Origin: Zerene cesonia
Taxonomy: Eukaryota; Arthropoda; Insecta; Lepidoptera; Pieridae
Direction: 5' to 3'
DNA: 64,000 nucleotides
Assembly (NCBI RefSeq): GCF_012273895.1
Contig: NC_052114.1
Span: forward strand, 496,001-560,000
Shown here: in pieces, positions 23,779 to 35,704 of the stretch
Numbering within the stretch: position 1 is the stretch's first letter
How the letters are laid out: every line of letters starts with the position of its first letter
Made by a program: the position numbers and the translations under genes
Notes under the pieces: model-generated
The model's database searches: none
Told to the model about the DNA's origin: nothing
The model's input: the letters and a program-made list of their open reading frames with translations, nothing else

Positions 23779-26140
23779 CACCCAAAAGCGGTAATTTAAC
23801 AATGCCATCATCGATTGTACACGGACTGTATAAGAGCGTGAATGCACAATAGCATTGCCGATACCTTGACCTGACCACACTCGTTTCCCTTTAATTTTGT
23901 TTGTTTAATTAGTCGCATTCGGCTTTATTACTGCATATAACTTAATACCGATAAACAGGTGTATCGTGATGACTTATTAAGAAAATATATATGTCGGTTA
24001 ATACATTATAAATCAAATGTTTAAATGCGGGGGTGGATCCTGACCAGATAGTTTTAAGTATTATGGGCTGAACTGCTTGTTCTTGTAGCGAAACGAACCA
24101 ATTTTACAGTATAAAATTCAAGAATTTGGCTGCATAAATGACCTGATAATCATGATATAATAACACGAATAATTATTCATATGCAATAACCAAGTTACGT
24201 TAACTATAGTAATAAAATTAAGCTGCCGTTAAAATTTTTTCGGAGCATTATTGCTTTCATTATCTCTGATTAATGAAAAACAATTATGTATCGTGCTAAA
24301 TTCAGTCTTGGCTTAAACAGATTAGGTTGATATTCTATTGCATTGTTTGTTAATAAAATGCATCAGTTATTTCGCGCGCTTTTCTCTGCTTTCTCGAGTA
24401 CGACGATGCGTGACGACGCGTGGTCGTCTATCTCTTTCTATTATATAGCGATGTCTCATTCACGATTGGAACAGTTTGCTTTTCTCCGTTGGAAAACTAA
24501 TATTCAGTTATATTAATTGAGTAATGTTAAATAATATTCTGTGCTCATTCGAATTCAGTTATGAAATGAAACCTATTGCTAATTAAAACGACGTAGTTGA
24601 AAAAGTAAGAACAATGATATTTTTAAATAATTATTTAATAAATGTAAATATTAAAACTTTGAATTTTCGTGTTTAGTTATTCTAATGTGCAATCAAATAA
24701 TAAATAACAGAAAATCAATTTGCATAGTTAATGAGTTTGTTGGCTTTTTTTTTAGAATATCTAGATACTTAAAATAACGGAATCAAAATAACGATACTTA
24801 TTTATAATAATTAATGGTGTTAATTCATCAACCGGTTTATTCTGTCTAAATATTTTCCATTTCTATTAGAAAATGTTTCAAAATAACACATTTATGTAGA
24901 ATATGAAAGACTATATAAATAAAATGATTTTTTTGTATTCCTTTAAAAGGGTCATACAATATGTGTGAAGCTTTTAAAGTGGAGTACTTTTTCCATTAAA
25001 ATGTACATAGCTATTTGTAATTTCTTATAGAATTTTGTTTGATGATAAAAGAAAGAAAATGCTGTGTTCAAATACATGTATAAATGTAAATAATATGTAA
25101 GTATTATATATAAATTCATACAAACGAATTCTATAAGAAGAGCTGTTAAATAAATAGGTATATTACGCATAAGTTCGGAATTCGATTTCCATATACCTAA
25201 AGATGTCGGTACGAAAGTACCTTCCTGCTTTTCAATGGACTTCGAAAGATAAGAATCATATCAATTCGTTTTTTTTTGTGTTTGTTACCTCATAACTTTT
25301 TATTGGGTGGATCGATTTTTATGATTCATTTTTATTTAAAAGCGTCAAGTTCCTCAACCTACTTATTTTATGCAGAACTTCTTATTGACGCAAATTAAGC
25401 AAACGAATTCCTACAATTTAAAATGTTCGCTTCAAAGTAAATATTTCAAAGGTTATGTGGTATGATGCTACGACCTTAGTCCCTTCACTGACTAACATCA
25501 TATGGTTTTGTGCTTACGAAATATTGGGAATTCATCGTGGTCAGGAGAGGAGTGGAATCCCCGGTTGTTTACATATATTAGTTGTGTTGGGAAAGGATTA
25601 TTTCTAGAAAACGTTTTTTGCTCGACTTGACAGCCGTACCCTCAGATTTTTTTTGTCAACCTTTAAACGATGTTTCATTTCTAGCTTACCGGGATATGGT
25701 GATAAATAATGTCCAGAGCAGTTCGAACTAGTAGTTCCCGTGGTAAGCTAACACAAACATACTCTTCAGCTTTGTGGTATTAGTATAGATATTATTTCGA
25801 TATGCGCGAACAAACACACCAATTTCATTTGTATTAAAATTAAAAGTATGTGAAATGCTAAAATAAATATACATATAATTCTAATTGAATTCGTATTTAC
25901 TATGGCATTCACGATTCTTTTAAACATCTTCGGTCACGATCGTCTTATAAAATGGCGTTTAATTGAATGAAATTAACACGGATCCTACTATAATGGCAAT
26001 GCCCTTAAAAAGGTACTTTTATTACAAACAACGAGGCAAAGAATCTCAAATCAAGATATTTAATGAAAATTAGACGTCGTGTTTTCGTGACTCCTATTTT
26101 AAATAATTCGCTTCATGATTGCTTTTACGGTAATCGTTTC
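23779..26140. other. Intronic DNA, mostly unique
   Basis: Mostly AT-rich. There is a locally G+C-richer block at 24370-24440 (TTCGCGCGCTTTTC, GACGACGCGTGGTCGTC) and a reverse fragment of family D at 25735-25795. I see no coding exon. Confidence 0.4.
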
Positions 26141-27693
26141 ATAGTCCGGTCATTATACGATATTGAAATAACAAAAATTCCGACAGAGCTGAATTTTGGT
26201 GAAGACCTTTATTTTACTNNNNNNNNNNNNNNNNNNNNNNNNNNNNNNNNNNNNNNNNNNNNNNNNNNNNNNNNNNNNNNNNNNNNNNNNNNNNNNNNNN
26301 NNNNNNNNNNNNNNNNNNNNNNNNNNNNNNNNNNNNNNNNNNNNNNNNNNNNNNNNNNNNNNNNNNNNNNNNNNNNNNNNNNNNNNNNNNNNNNNNNNNN
26401 NNNNNNNNNNNNNNNNNNNNNNNNNNNNNNNNNNNNNNNNNNNNNNNNNNNNNNNNNNNNNNNNNNNNNNNNNNNNNNNNNNNNNNNNNNNNNNNNNNNN
26501 NNNNNNNNNNNNNNNNNNNNNNNNNNNNNNNNNNNNNNNNNNNNNNNNNNNNNNNNNNNNNNNNNNNNNNNNNNNNNNNNNNNNNNNNNNNNNNNNNNNN
26601 NNNNNNNNNNNNNNNNNNNNNNNNNNNNNNNNNNNNNNNNNNNNNNNNNNNNNNNNNNNNNNNNNNNNNNNNNNNNNNNNNNNNNNNNNNNNNNNNNNNN
26701 NNNNNNNNNNNNNNNNNNNNNNNNNNNNNNNNNNNNNNNNNNNNNNNNNNNNNNNNNNNNNNNNNNNNNNNNNNNNNNNNNNNNNNNNNNNNNNNNNNNN
26801 NNNNNNNNNNNNNNNNNNNNNNNNNNNNNNNNNNNNNNNNNNNNNNNNNNNNNNNNNNNNNNNNNNNNNNNNNNNNNNNNNNNNNNNNNNNNNNNNNNNN
26901 NNNNNNNNNNNNNNNNNNNNNNNNNNNNNNNNNNNNNNNNNNNNNNNNNNNNNNNNNNNNNNNNNNNNNNNNNNNNNNNNNNNNNNNNNNNNNNNNNNNN
27001 NNNNNNNNNNNNNNNNNNNNNNNNNNNNNNNNNNNNNNNNNNNNNNNNNNNNNNNNNNNNNNNNNNNNNNNNNNNNNNNNNNNNNNNNNNNNNNNNNNNN
27101 NNNNNNNNNNNNNNNNNNNNNNNNNNNNNNNNNNNNNNNNNNNNNNNNNNNNNNNNNNNNNNNNNNNNNNNNNNNNNNNNNNNNNNNNNNNNNNNNNNNN
27201 NNNNNNNNNNNNNNNNNNCCATATTAGTAGAGGGGATTTTCGAAGGGACTGACACACATTAAAATATATTGTATTTCCAGAATGTAATTCATAAAATAGA
27301 CAAAAACAGGATGTTTTACTTGCTTAAGTACCTGAATGTGTGAATACGTGGCTGATGTATGCACATTATATAACGTGACTCTTGGAATCGTGATATCTGA
27401 GGAACGGTAAAACTTAGAGAAAAAATCATTAGGACTGTTTTTGTAGAGAATTTCAAGATCTATAAATTTGGTCTGAAGTATTTTTTTGATAAAAGTTACG
27501 GTTTTTGAGAAAACCTCAAAATACCTAAAATTTTGACCTTTGACCCCGAATAACTTTTGATGCACTTATGGGAGAGATGGGGACTTTCGAATTTTTGTTT
27601 CTTATAGTGAAATAAAGGTCTTCACCAAAATTCAGCTCTGTCGGAATTTTTGTTCTTTCATTACTGTTTTCAGGTCTAAATTGACCGGACTAT
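26141..27693. mobile_element. Second terminal-inverted-repeat element, interior unassembled
   Basis: The left end ATAGTCCGGTCA (26141-26152) and right end TGACCGGACTAT (27682-27693) are perfect inverses. Inside them, 26168-26218 and 27606-27654 are near-identical inverses about 50 bases long (centre CCGACAGAGCTGAATTTTGG) that reach the gap on the left. The left arm lacks about 10 bases relative to the right. If the ends are GTCCGGTCA, the element is flanked by TA on both sides, as in Tc1/mariner-type insertions; this is tentative. The 113-codon minus frame over 27224-27565 is part of the element, with no domain I recognise. Confidence 0.65.
26219..27218. other. Assembly gap, 1000 N
   Basis: Exactly 1000 N, inside an inverted-repeat element. 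Confidence 0.99.
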
Positions 27694-28134
27694 CACTTAA
27701 AACAAACGTTGATGGTTGCTTGTGTAATATTTATTTGTCATTATAGGTTTTTTTTCGAAGAGTTAGGTAATTCTAATCAATAGCTTGTGAAATAAATTGA
27801 ATATGCATTCGGATAATTGTAATTGATTTAAATTGCTATTGAAATAATACTTAGAATACTTACTTCAAATTGTTTTTTATTCTTGTTTGATATTGTACAA
27901 GAAAGGCTTTGTGTATTTAAACATTTAAAACCTATAAATATAGATTTCATTATTTTCACATAAATATTAAGGTCCTGTATAATGCATAGTTTCTGGCTTC
28001 TAAAGTAATGAAACGATTGCTTCAACTTCTCGCAGGGTGAATACTATTTTTACATGAATTCACTTCTTTGCGATAAGACCTCTAATTATTTACCCATACG
28101 TAAAGTTTAATTGTAACAATTTTAGAGCAATACA

Positions 28135-28265
28135 TTAGCCCGTTCTCTTTTCCTCCGCTCTTGCACTTGTCTCTTCTCCAAGCAGTCCCAGACACTGTTC
28201 TGCGAATGTTCATGGGCGGTGATCAGTCGAACCGTCAGCTCAGTTGCCCGCTATGATATAAAAAG
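28135..28265 (+). repeat. Family F fragment, 3' end
   Basis: It carries GAATGTTCATGGGCGGTGAT and CTCAGTTGCCCGCTATGA, the same end as 29715-29795. No long poly(A) remains. Confidence 0.7.
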
Positions 28266-29250
28266 TAGTAAATAGTAAAACTAATAAATACCAGCACGTG
28301 GAACATTTCTCCATTGCTGATGATATTAAGTGATAGTAATAAGAAAGCCCAAACGATTCTACATTCTGTTTCATTTTGCTTATGTGTGTATCTGACTCAG
28401 TAGGTCAGTGGGAGATACGCCAGTCGCCACTCCACTTACGAGTCTAGTTCTGTGTATGTGACTGCAATATAGATATCTGTGACACTAAGAATTTGCCAGT
28501 ACATTCGCAAAGATTTACCGCTTTCCTCGCTCGGGTTGACCCGGGATAAAAAAGTTTATAATCGGATAAAATTTCTAGTATCAAATCGCTTCAGTGATTT
28601 AGACGTGAAGAAGAGAGAGTTAGACGGACAGACAGACAGATCGAATTACTTCCGTATTATATAAGTAGATTAGTATGATTTTAATGAACGCAAGTACCCT
28701 ATTTAATTCGTCTTGACCCAAGATTTTAAACATTTTTTGTGATAACCACAGCATGTATTTGTATTTTGGGCTAGGGTTTAATTATTATTTTTCCAGAAGG
28801 TTACTTCCATGAAGGACGACCAACATTTTTACATTATTTAAAATGATCAGAAAAATAAATAATTTTAACCAGAAATTAAATATATCACATGCAAATCGGT
28901 TTAAAGTTTCCCAATATGGTACAAGGTGACCCGAATTACTGAATTAATTAAAATATCTCAAGTTAGTATCGAACCAAATGCCTGTAATTCCTATAGCATT
29001 TGCTTAAATGGTCTGTACAGTGACCAGTACCATTTCAACGTTTGGTATGAAGGTAAATGGTTGAAAATACCTCATAAAATAATTAATCAACGTTTGTAGA
29101 TAAAATCTGTGTTCATTGGGTTTACATTTGAGCAAATATAAATCTTGTATATCAATTTAATTGCATCATTGTGAAGGTTTGCTTCGTTCGGTTAGTACTC
29201 GGATAAACAGTAGTCATACCTACATGTCATGTACTATGTCGTACGCCTCA

Positions 29251-29445
29251 TGGTAATCACCGCCCATGAACATTTATAGAGATTGGGCTGCTACAGATAG
29301 ATTGCTAGATAGATAGAAGGAAAGGATCGGCGACATGAAGGAATGGACTGGGAAGTGTCAGAAAATACGGAATGAAACACAGTACCAAGCTACCATTTCG
29401 ATCCAATCTTCTGCTGTGTGGTACCTTCCCCCGGACCAATAAACG
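29251..29445 (-). mobile_element. Family F copy, reverse, left half of a head-to-head pair
   Basis: It reads AATCACCGCCCATGAACAT outward from the pair, with the degraded C-rich middle reversed (GGAATGGACTGGGAAG) and TGTGGTACCTTCCCCCGG at its 5' side. Only about 35 bases separate it from the forward copy that follows. Confidence 0.75.
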
Positions 29446-29479
29446 ACTCTTATTCCTGAAAAAGGAAATGAAATTTATT

Positions 29480-29820
29480 GTGGGAGTCGAGCACGCTTCG
29501 GCACGAATTGGGCCAGCTCGCACCGGGGAAGTACCACACCCCCACAGAAAACCGGCGTGAAATAGTGGCATGCCACTGTGTTTCGTGCGGTGAGTGGGGG
29601 AGCCGGAGGCCCGTTTCCTTTTCCTCACCCGTCCTAGTCCATTCCTTCTTTCCAGTCGTTAATCCTTTTCTTTTTCCCTTACCCCATAAAAGCGGGCAGC
29701 GCATTCACAGAGGCATTACCTATGCGAATGTTTATGGGCGGTGGTGATCGCTTACCATCAGGCGAACCACCAGCTCAGTTGCCCGCTATGACATTAAAAA
29801 AAAAAAAAAAAAAAAAAAAA
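29480..29820 (+). mobile_element. Family F copy, full-looking, with 25-nt poly(A) tail
   Basis: Starts GGGAGTCGAGCACGCTTCGG and ends CCGCTATGACATT(A)25. This is the best-preserved copy in the window; with 19008-19353 it defines the family at about 310-320 bp without tail. The long uninterrupted tail suggests recent insertion. Confidence 0.85.
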
Positions 29821-30794
29821 TGAGAAGGAAAAGGAATCTTTTACTGTATTAATAAAAATATTGTGTGTAAAAAAAGGTTTTAATGTTAAAATTCAAAAAG
29901 AAATCGCAGTTATCTCGAAGGCGAATACAAAAGAATCTCGACTCTCGTCCCATATTCCCAACACGGAAGGCGTTTCCGCGGGCATGCGGAATGTCAATGT
30001 AAGCCAGTTGTGACTTGAGGCATGCCGCGTTTATTACTTCTGTATTTATTGTTATTTTATTACGCGTTCCATTGATAATAAATGCTTTTGCAATAACGGA
30101 CTTTATAGCAGTGAATTATGATTTGTTTTATATTGTATGGGTAGTAGGGACTGTTATTATTTATAAATATTTTCATAAGATGTCTATCTACCTGGCCCAC
30201 AAATTGTGTCATGTCATTGACCTATAATTTTTAATTGTTTTCAAATTAAAAATAAATATGAACGTACAAATATAGTATTTGGTACTATTAAATGAGACTA
30301 ATTCAAAGCATTATTGTTTTACTATTTATGGTGGGTTACTAACTAACCCGATTGGGGGGTTATTAACTTCTGTCATTAGAAAGAATTATTTTATTATTTG
30401 TTACTTGTTGCTGTATTGGCTTCGCTTTTGTATCGCTTTACATTTTTCATTTGTTAAAATATTTAATAACATATTATTTTGCGATGTTTTTATAGATTAT
30501 GAATGCACAACCAGAGCATCAAGTTTCTATTAACAGTTTTTTTACATAATTATCGTATTACTTTAATCGTGGATATTAATTAGTTAACGATGATATGGTT
30601 CATTATTAATTGTTTATTTATTATTATTTAATTAATTTATATGCTATGCACGTTTTGAAATTTTACATATAGTTCAGACTTACCTCTATAATATCCTAGT
30701 TGTTTATGTTTTGTAATGATAACACTTTCCTATTTGCTAAATACCTTAGTTGCTAGTGTTGTAAAATCTATATTAACTAGATTAACGTTATAGA
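29821..30794. other. Intronic DNA, nothing recognised
   Basis: Mostly AT-rich, with a short G+C-richer part near 29940-30000. The frames 30015-30227 and 30279-30533 are hydrophobic translations of T-rich DNA. Confidence 0.4.
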
Positions 30795-30925
30795 GATGAA
30801 GAGTTTATTTGTTTGTTTGTTTGAATGCGCTAATCTCAGGAACTATCTAGCTACTAATAGATACCCATTTATTGAGGAAGGCTCTATATATGTACCAAGT
30901 GTGAAGCCGGGGCGAACTGCCAGTT
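30795..30925 (+). repeat. Family D repeat, forward copy
   Basis: Contains GCGCTAATCTCAGGAACTAT, CCCATTTATTGAGGAAGGCT, then a TGAAGCCGGGGCG end. Confidence 0.7.
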
Positions 30926-31569
30926 TTATTATAAAATGCTAAAATAAAGTAACCTACGGCCACTCATAACTACCAATATCCTTGTACGTATTCAAAAGAT
31001 GCTTCGTAATTGGTTATTTTAAATTTGAATAAGATGAAGATTTCATTTAACAATGGTAAATAAAAAATCCGGAGGTGAGTCGAAATATTTGAATAATAAT
31101 TACATACAATAAGTAATAAATGATGAATATAAGAGCTATTACACATATAACCCGTTTGTATTATTCTAATGTATTAATTAGTTTAGAACGCAATAATTAT
31201 TTAATTATATTAATAAATAAGCTATAGTGTATAAGAAATATCTTATCATAAGCAGTTACATTAGCTTTTAGCAGCACATAATTTTTGTAAAAACTTATTC
31301 TTGTAACGGAAGGTATATATGCATTATTATTTTGTCGTTTATTATTAAAATTGTTTAAAGTGGTTATCTATCGATGAATAGTACTTTTCTTGCATTTGAT
31401 TTTACGTGAGAGTTATGCAATGAGATTAATATATTTAAGTATTAGAATGTTATAATTTAATTAATTCATCATATTTGAAACAGTGAATAAGGTTACGCCC
31501 TATTCGTACAAACTATATTTCAAATTTTGAACAAGCTCACAAATGGATTAAACCCTTCTCCAAACAGAT

Positions 31570-31715
31570 GCAAGTGAGTTTAAGGGGGTTTAAGCAGGGG
31601 TTTTAGGGGTTGCGGACGTATATAAACCAGCTCCTGTGACCCCTTTAAAGCGGCTCGACAGAACACAATGGGCCTTTAGTCGGTAAGAATCCGACATAAC
31701 CCACTGCTCCTTCCC
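31570..31715. repeat. Family M repeat
   Basis: It shares GCGGCTCGACAGAACACA and GAATCCGACATAACCC with 42244-42362. Outside these blocks the two copies diverge. Confidence 0.6.
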
Positions 31716-32810
31716 CTCTTCCTTCACCTCAAAAATCGCACATTTTAGTGAAGAATAACATAGCAGAATTCATTTGCTGTTATAATAAGGAAGTATTAGT
31801 AAATTCGCGTAGGCATAGAGTAAAGATACAAACCGTACCGTTCAAGCGTAGGTTTTTTAAACAACTAGCACAAAATAAACATAATTTTACGTAATGCTGT
31901 TTCTACTAAACGGCTTACATAAACACGAGGAGGTCAGCTTTATTAGAAGCCATTATGACATTTTATTTGAGCGGTGATAAGATGCTATTTGTTTTTATGT
32001 ACTTTATTCGCTCAATTTTGAAATTATCATGCAGACGTGTGTTTTATTACCAGATTTACAAAAAATTTATTGGGGTATTGAAATAATTTTCGAAGGGTTT
32101 CAATGATAATGTGTTCAACAGAATCGTACGGGAGTGATGTTATGGTCAATTTTTTTTTTATCATGTAGTGACATAGTCTAATAATCCTGTAAAATTATGC
32201 TGTGGTAGTAGGTTGGTACCAACGTGAGTAGTATTGTGTATTCTTTCGCAATGTCAGACCAAACAATACGAGTAAATTTTAACATAAATAAACATTTGGG
32301 CTACGTACAGAGAAAATGTCAATGAACTCCAAACGTCAATATGAATTGTTTTTTTCTTTAATTCGAAAATCGAATAGTGAGCTGTCATTCTAGCGTTGTA
32401 TAATCTCTGGAAAAAAAAAAAAAATCAAAATGACTAACACAATCAGGACATCCGCTTCCAAATAAGATAAAAGAACTATATTAAATCCATTTAACCTTAC
32501 CACAACTTTCTCCGTGAAAGTAAAAGCTGGCCAGACCGGTTGCATTAACTGTACTGGCCGGTGTTTATGGTAGATAGGTACGCTATTTTCATATTCCAGT
32601 TACGCAAATGCTTGTGGGTATTATGCAAGTCAATTACACAGAACAAATATTGGTTTTTGTATGAATTGCTACCGTTGTTGTTTCTTTATAACATAACACT
32701 TATTAATAAGTAAACACTTAACACTACCTACGACTTATACGATTCGTAAAAGCTTATTCAATGATTTTGAAATAAGAAGAGTGACGTCTGAGTTTGTGGG
32801 TCACCGTAAA

Positions 32811-33005
32811 GGATAAAGAAAGGATAGTCAACGGGAATAATGGAATGGACTGGGAAGGAAGAGGAAAAGGAAGCGAGTCTGGCTCCCCTATTGTACATTG
32901 TAGCATTCCCATGTGCTTATTTTACGCCGATCATGTATGGTGATGTGGTACCTTCCTTAGTGCGAGCTCGCCCAATTCGTGCCGAAGTGTACTCAGTTTC
33001 CACAT
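32811..33005 (-). repeat. Family F copy, reverse, degraded
   Basis: It reads GGAATGGACTGGGAAGG, TGTGGTACCTTCC, GAGCTCGCCCAATTCGTGCC, that is, the 5' half of the family reversed. The 3' end and tail are missing. Confidence 0.75.
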
Positions 33006-33446
33006 TAAAACAATCCTGTCCCACAGGCAATAAATAAATCCAAAAATGTTAATAGCAAAGCTTCTAACTTTTATTATTTAAAAAGATTTTACTGTAATGT
33101 GAAACAGGGTGACCTACATTGCGCATTAATTCTTAAAATAAGGAAAAAAAAAAATGTTCTAGGTTTTTGTAGATTTTAGTTATAGACATACAAGTCCCAT
33201 ACGCCAAAGGACATACAAGAAAATTTTTTGTACCTACCTATATATTAAGATTGCCACTCCTCATAGTACGCGCTCGAGGCTGTGTTTATCTCTAGTGATA
33301 ATACTTATATAGCGAGGTGTGGTACATAACATAGGCGATAGTCAAGGCGCTACGGGAGACAAATAAGTTTTTCCAAGAGTTACTTTTTAATACAAAATAA
33401 ATTACAATTTATTTTTTAAATTTATATCATTTAAATCCTATCCTGT

Positions 33447-33610
33447 CCTACTAATATTATAAATGCGAAAGTTTGTTAGGATGGAACCGATTGCAATGAA
33501 ATTTGGTACGTAGATAGCTGGTCAACTGGAATAACACATAGGCGCACTTTTTATCCCGATATTCCTACGGGATACAGACAAACGCGGGTGGAACCGCGGG
33601 GCGCAGCTAC
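33447..33610 (+). repeat. Family B repeat, forward copy
   Basis: From CTACTAATATTATAAATGCG to GGAACCGCGGGGCGCAGCTA. It lacks the CTCTTTCACGCAAAAACTAC segment present in most copies, so it carries an internal deletion. Confidence 0.85.
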
Positions 33611-33654
33611 TGTTTTATAAATGAAAATTTTTTAAAGAATATAAAAACCTCTAC

Positions 33655-33725
33655 CGGGACGGGATTCAAACATGTGTCTTTTTGCCAAACCCTAGCAAGG
33701 CTTAGGCTCTCAGCCACTCGTGATC
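33655..33725 (-). repeat. tRNA-like SINE head fragment, reverse
   Basis: The plus strand reads GGGATTCAAAC, the reverse of a B-box-like GTTTGAATCCC, followed about 40 bases on by a degenerate A-box region. It is a short relic, less clear than the one at 38350. Confidence 0.35.
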
Positions 33726-33758
33726 CCTAGCCACAATAAGTTCTAGAGGCTAGTACGT

Positions 33759-33782
33759 AGTATCTAGTACGTACTAGATACT
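33759..33782. repeat. 24-bp perfect palindrome
   Basis: Twelve-base arms AGTATCTAGTAC with no spacer. The TAGTACGTAG words just to the left (33751-33760) show local duplication of the same unit. Confidence 0.9.
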
Positions 33783-34112
33783 CTTCCATTGGCTTGTAAC
33801 AGTTGAAAACGAGGAAAGTTATATGTATATTCAAACGAAGAAATATAAATGTGTATGTGTGTGTTATGTCTGTGTATGAATGAGTGTGCGTGCTTTCGTG
33901 GAAGAGTGTGCGTTCGTGTGAGACTGTGGAAATATTGAAAACACACAGAGCTTGTATCGCAAACCACAGTATGGCAGAGTTCAAGTCGAGGCTCGCAAGG
34001 CGAGGCGTGGTGTAATTTTGGCGCGAAAGGTACGTCTGCTCGAATGATTGAAGGTTTTCCAGTACAATCTACACCACAGATTACTAAATAGTTACTACGT
34101 ATATATCAATAG

Positions 34113-34345
34113 AATGCTGAAGAGTTTGTTTGAATGCGCTAGGCTCAGGAACTGTTTGATCGATTTTAATAATGTTCACCGTTCGATATGTATGTGATTC
34201 TTTAATGCTATAGGCTATCTACCACGGGCGAAGCCGGATGGATGACTAGTATAATAGATATACAACTACAATTATAATTTTTACCACGAGCGAAGCCGGA
34301 TGGATGAATAGTATACTAGATATATATGACTGAGACTACAATTAT
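34113..34345 (+). repeat. Family D repeat with a duplicated end
   Basis: The forward family D copy ends at 34250. Its end segment (CGAAGCCGGATGGATGACTA with following ATAGATATA and ACTACAATTATA) then recurs at 34290-34345 with a few changes, an offset of about 60 bases. Confidence 0.65.
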
Positions 34346-34386
34346 ATTTGTATTTTAAATTTTGGGAACTTATAATATATACATTT

Positions 34387-34593
34387 ACTAGCTGCGCCCC
34401 GCGGTTACACCCGCGTAAGTCCGTATCCCGTAGGAATGTCGGGATAAAAAGTTGCTTATATGTTATTTCAGTTGTCCAGCTGTCTACGTACCAAATTTTA
34501 TTGCAATCGGTTCAGTAGTTTTTGGGTGAAAGAGCAACAAACACACACATATCCTTACAAACTTTCGCATTTATAATATTTGTAGAATAGTAG
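34387..34593 (-). repeat. Family B repeat, reverse copy
   Basis: Near full length, ACTAGCTGCGCCCCGCGG to TTATAATATTTGTAGAATAG. Confidence 0.85.
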
Positions 34594-34894
34594 GATTGCA
34601 ATTACAATAATATTAGATAGGTGTCGAATTAATGCTTTTAAAATGAAACAGAATACCTCATATCGATGACTTGTGGCTAAGAAAGTCTAGCTCTAGTGAA
34701 GGGGATATTATATGTCCACTATCTAATGCTATTAATACTTAATATTATATTAAATTATTGATGTTTTCCGTCCGCATATCCGCGATGGATGATAATGTAT
34801 GTGAAAGATTTATACTGCACTATGCTAGTGATTAGATTAACTATATATACCATTATATACTATCTAGCAAAGTCTACCGCGTCTTACCATTCAA

Positions 34895-34996
34895 TCATTT
34901 TCACACAAAAGCCACTGGACCAATTTAAAAAATTTTTTCACTAGACAAAGGCTATATATGTACGTACCATGGGCGAAGCCGGGGCAAACAGCTAGT
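34895..34996 (+). repeat. Family D repeat, 3' part
   Basis: Has GGCTATATATGTACGTACCA, then GGGCGAAGCCGGGGCAAACA and a terminal GCTAGT. Confidence 0.6.
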
Positions 34997-35033
34997 GCTA
35001 TATAAAACAAATATTCAGAATCTTATAGAATTT

Positions 35034-35096
35034 TAGTTTCGAACCTTCAACCGAGAGATTGCAGTCCGGCCACTCAACTACCGAGCTATTGGTCAA
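35034..35096 (-). repeat. tRNA-derived SINE head, reverse
   Basis: On the minus strand TAGCTCGGTAGTTGAGTGG (A-box-like) is followed about 25 bases later by GGTTCGAAAC (B-box). The body does not fold as an intact tRNA and no anticodon arm is clear, so it is a SINE head rather than a tRNA gene. Confidence 0.55.
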
Positions 35097-35704
35097 TATT
35101 TCCTCCAATTTAAATCTCAACCATTTCATAGATTCATTGAAATTTTAATGAGAGAATCTAAATTAGAATTTCGCGACGATTTAAAATTGGATGTGGCAAC
35201 ATCGCGTAACTATGGCAACGGTTGTTAATACAATATTTAAAAGTCCATTGCTAAATTTAACTATGTTGAATCTACGATTCCTTGCTTCACTGAAGCATGA
35301 AAATTAGTTATTTTTTTAATAAATCTATGAAAGATTGTCATTGTTTCGATTTGAACTTGTTAATGAAAAAAGAAGAACATTTTAATAGCACCCTTACGTT
35401 TCTTCCTTAACTTTTTAAATCATAGAATATAATTTGAATTGCTATAAGTTATCAGCCCTGACACATGATTGAAACATAATGAATTTCGACCTTTATGTAA
35501 GACATAAAAAAATCTATAATCATAAATATATTGTTTATTCATGAAGCAGATAAATCTAAGTATATCGAATTATATAGAGTAAATATTTGATTGATTTTTA
35601 ATGATTCAACGCAAAAAAATTCTAAGAATACTTACTACATAGACTATTAATAATACTAATTACATAGACTATTTTTTTTATCCCGGGTCAGCTAGGGCTG
35701 CGAG

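Noticed and set aside
22707..23880. Frames on both strands across the third gap
   Set aside because: Gap artefacts; the poly-Lys/poly-Phe end is a poly(A) tract.
26063..27262. Frames on both strands across the fourth gap
   Set aside because: Gap artefacts within an inverted-repeat element.
27224..27565. 113-codon minus frame ending in the fourth gap flank
   Set aside because: Lies inside the inverted-repeat element and has no recognisable domain; treated as part of the element.
29305..29747. Several overlapping frames of 60-107 codons on both strands
   Set aside because: All fall in the head-to-head family F repeats; the same peptides recur at 19033 and 32840.
30679..30690. Minus-strand donor GAG|GTAAGTCTG
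   Set aside because: A good isolated donor match, but no open frame or acceptor supports an exon.
35034..35096. tRNA gene on the minus strand
   Set aside because: A- and B-box-like words are present, but the arms and anticodon loop do not form, so it is a SINE head.
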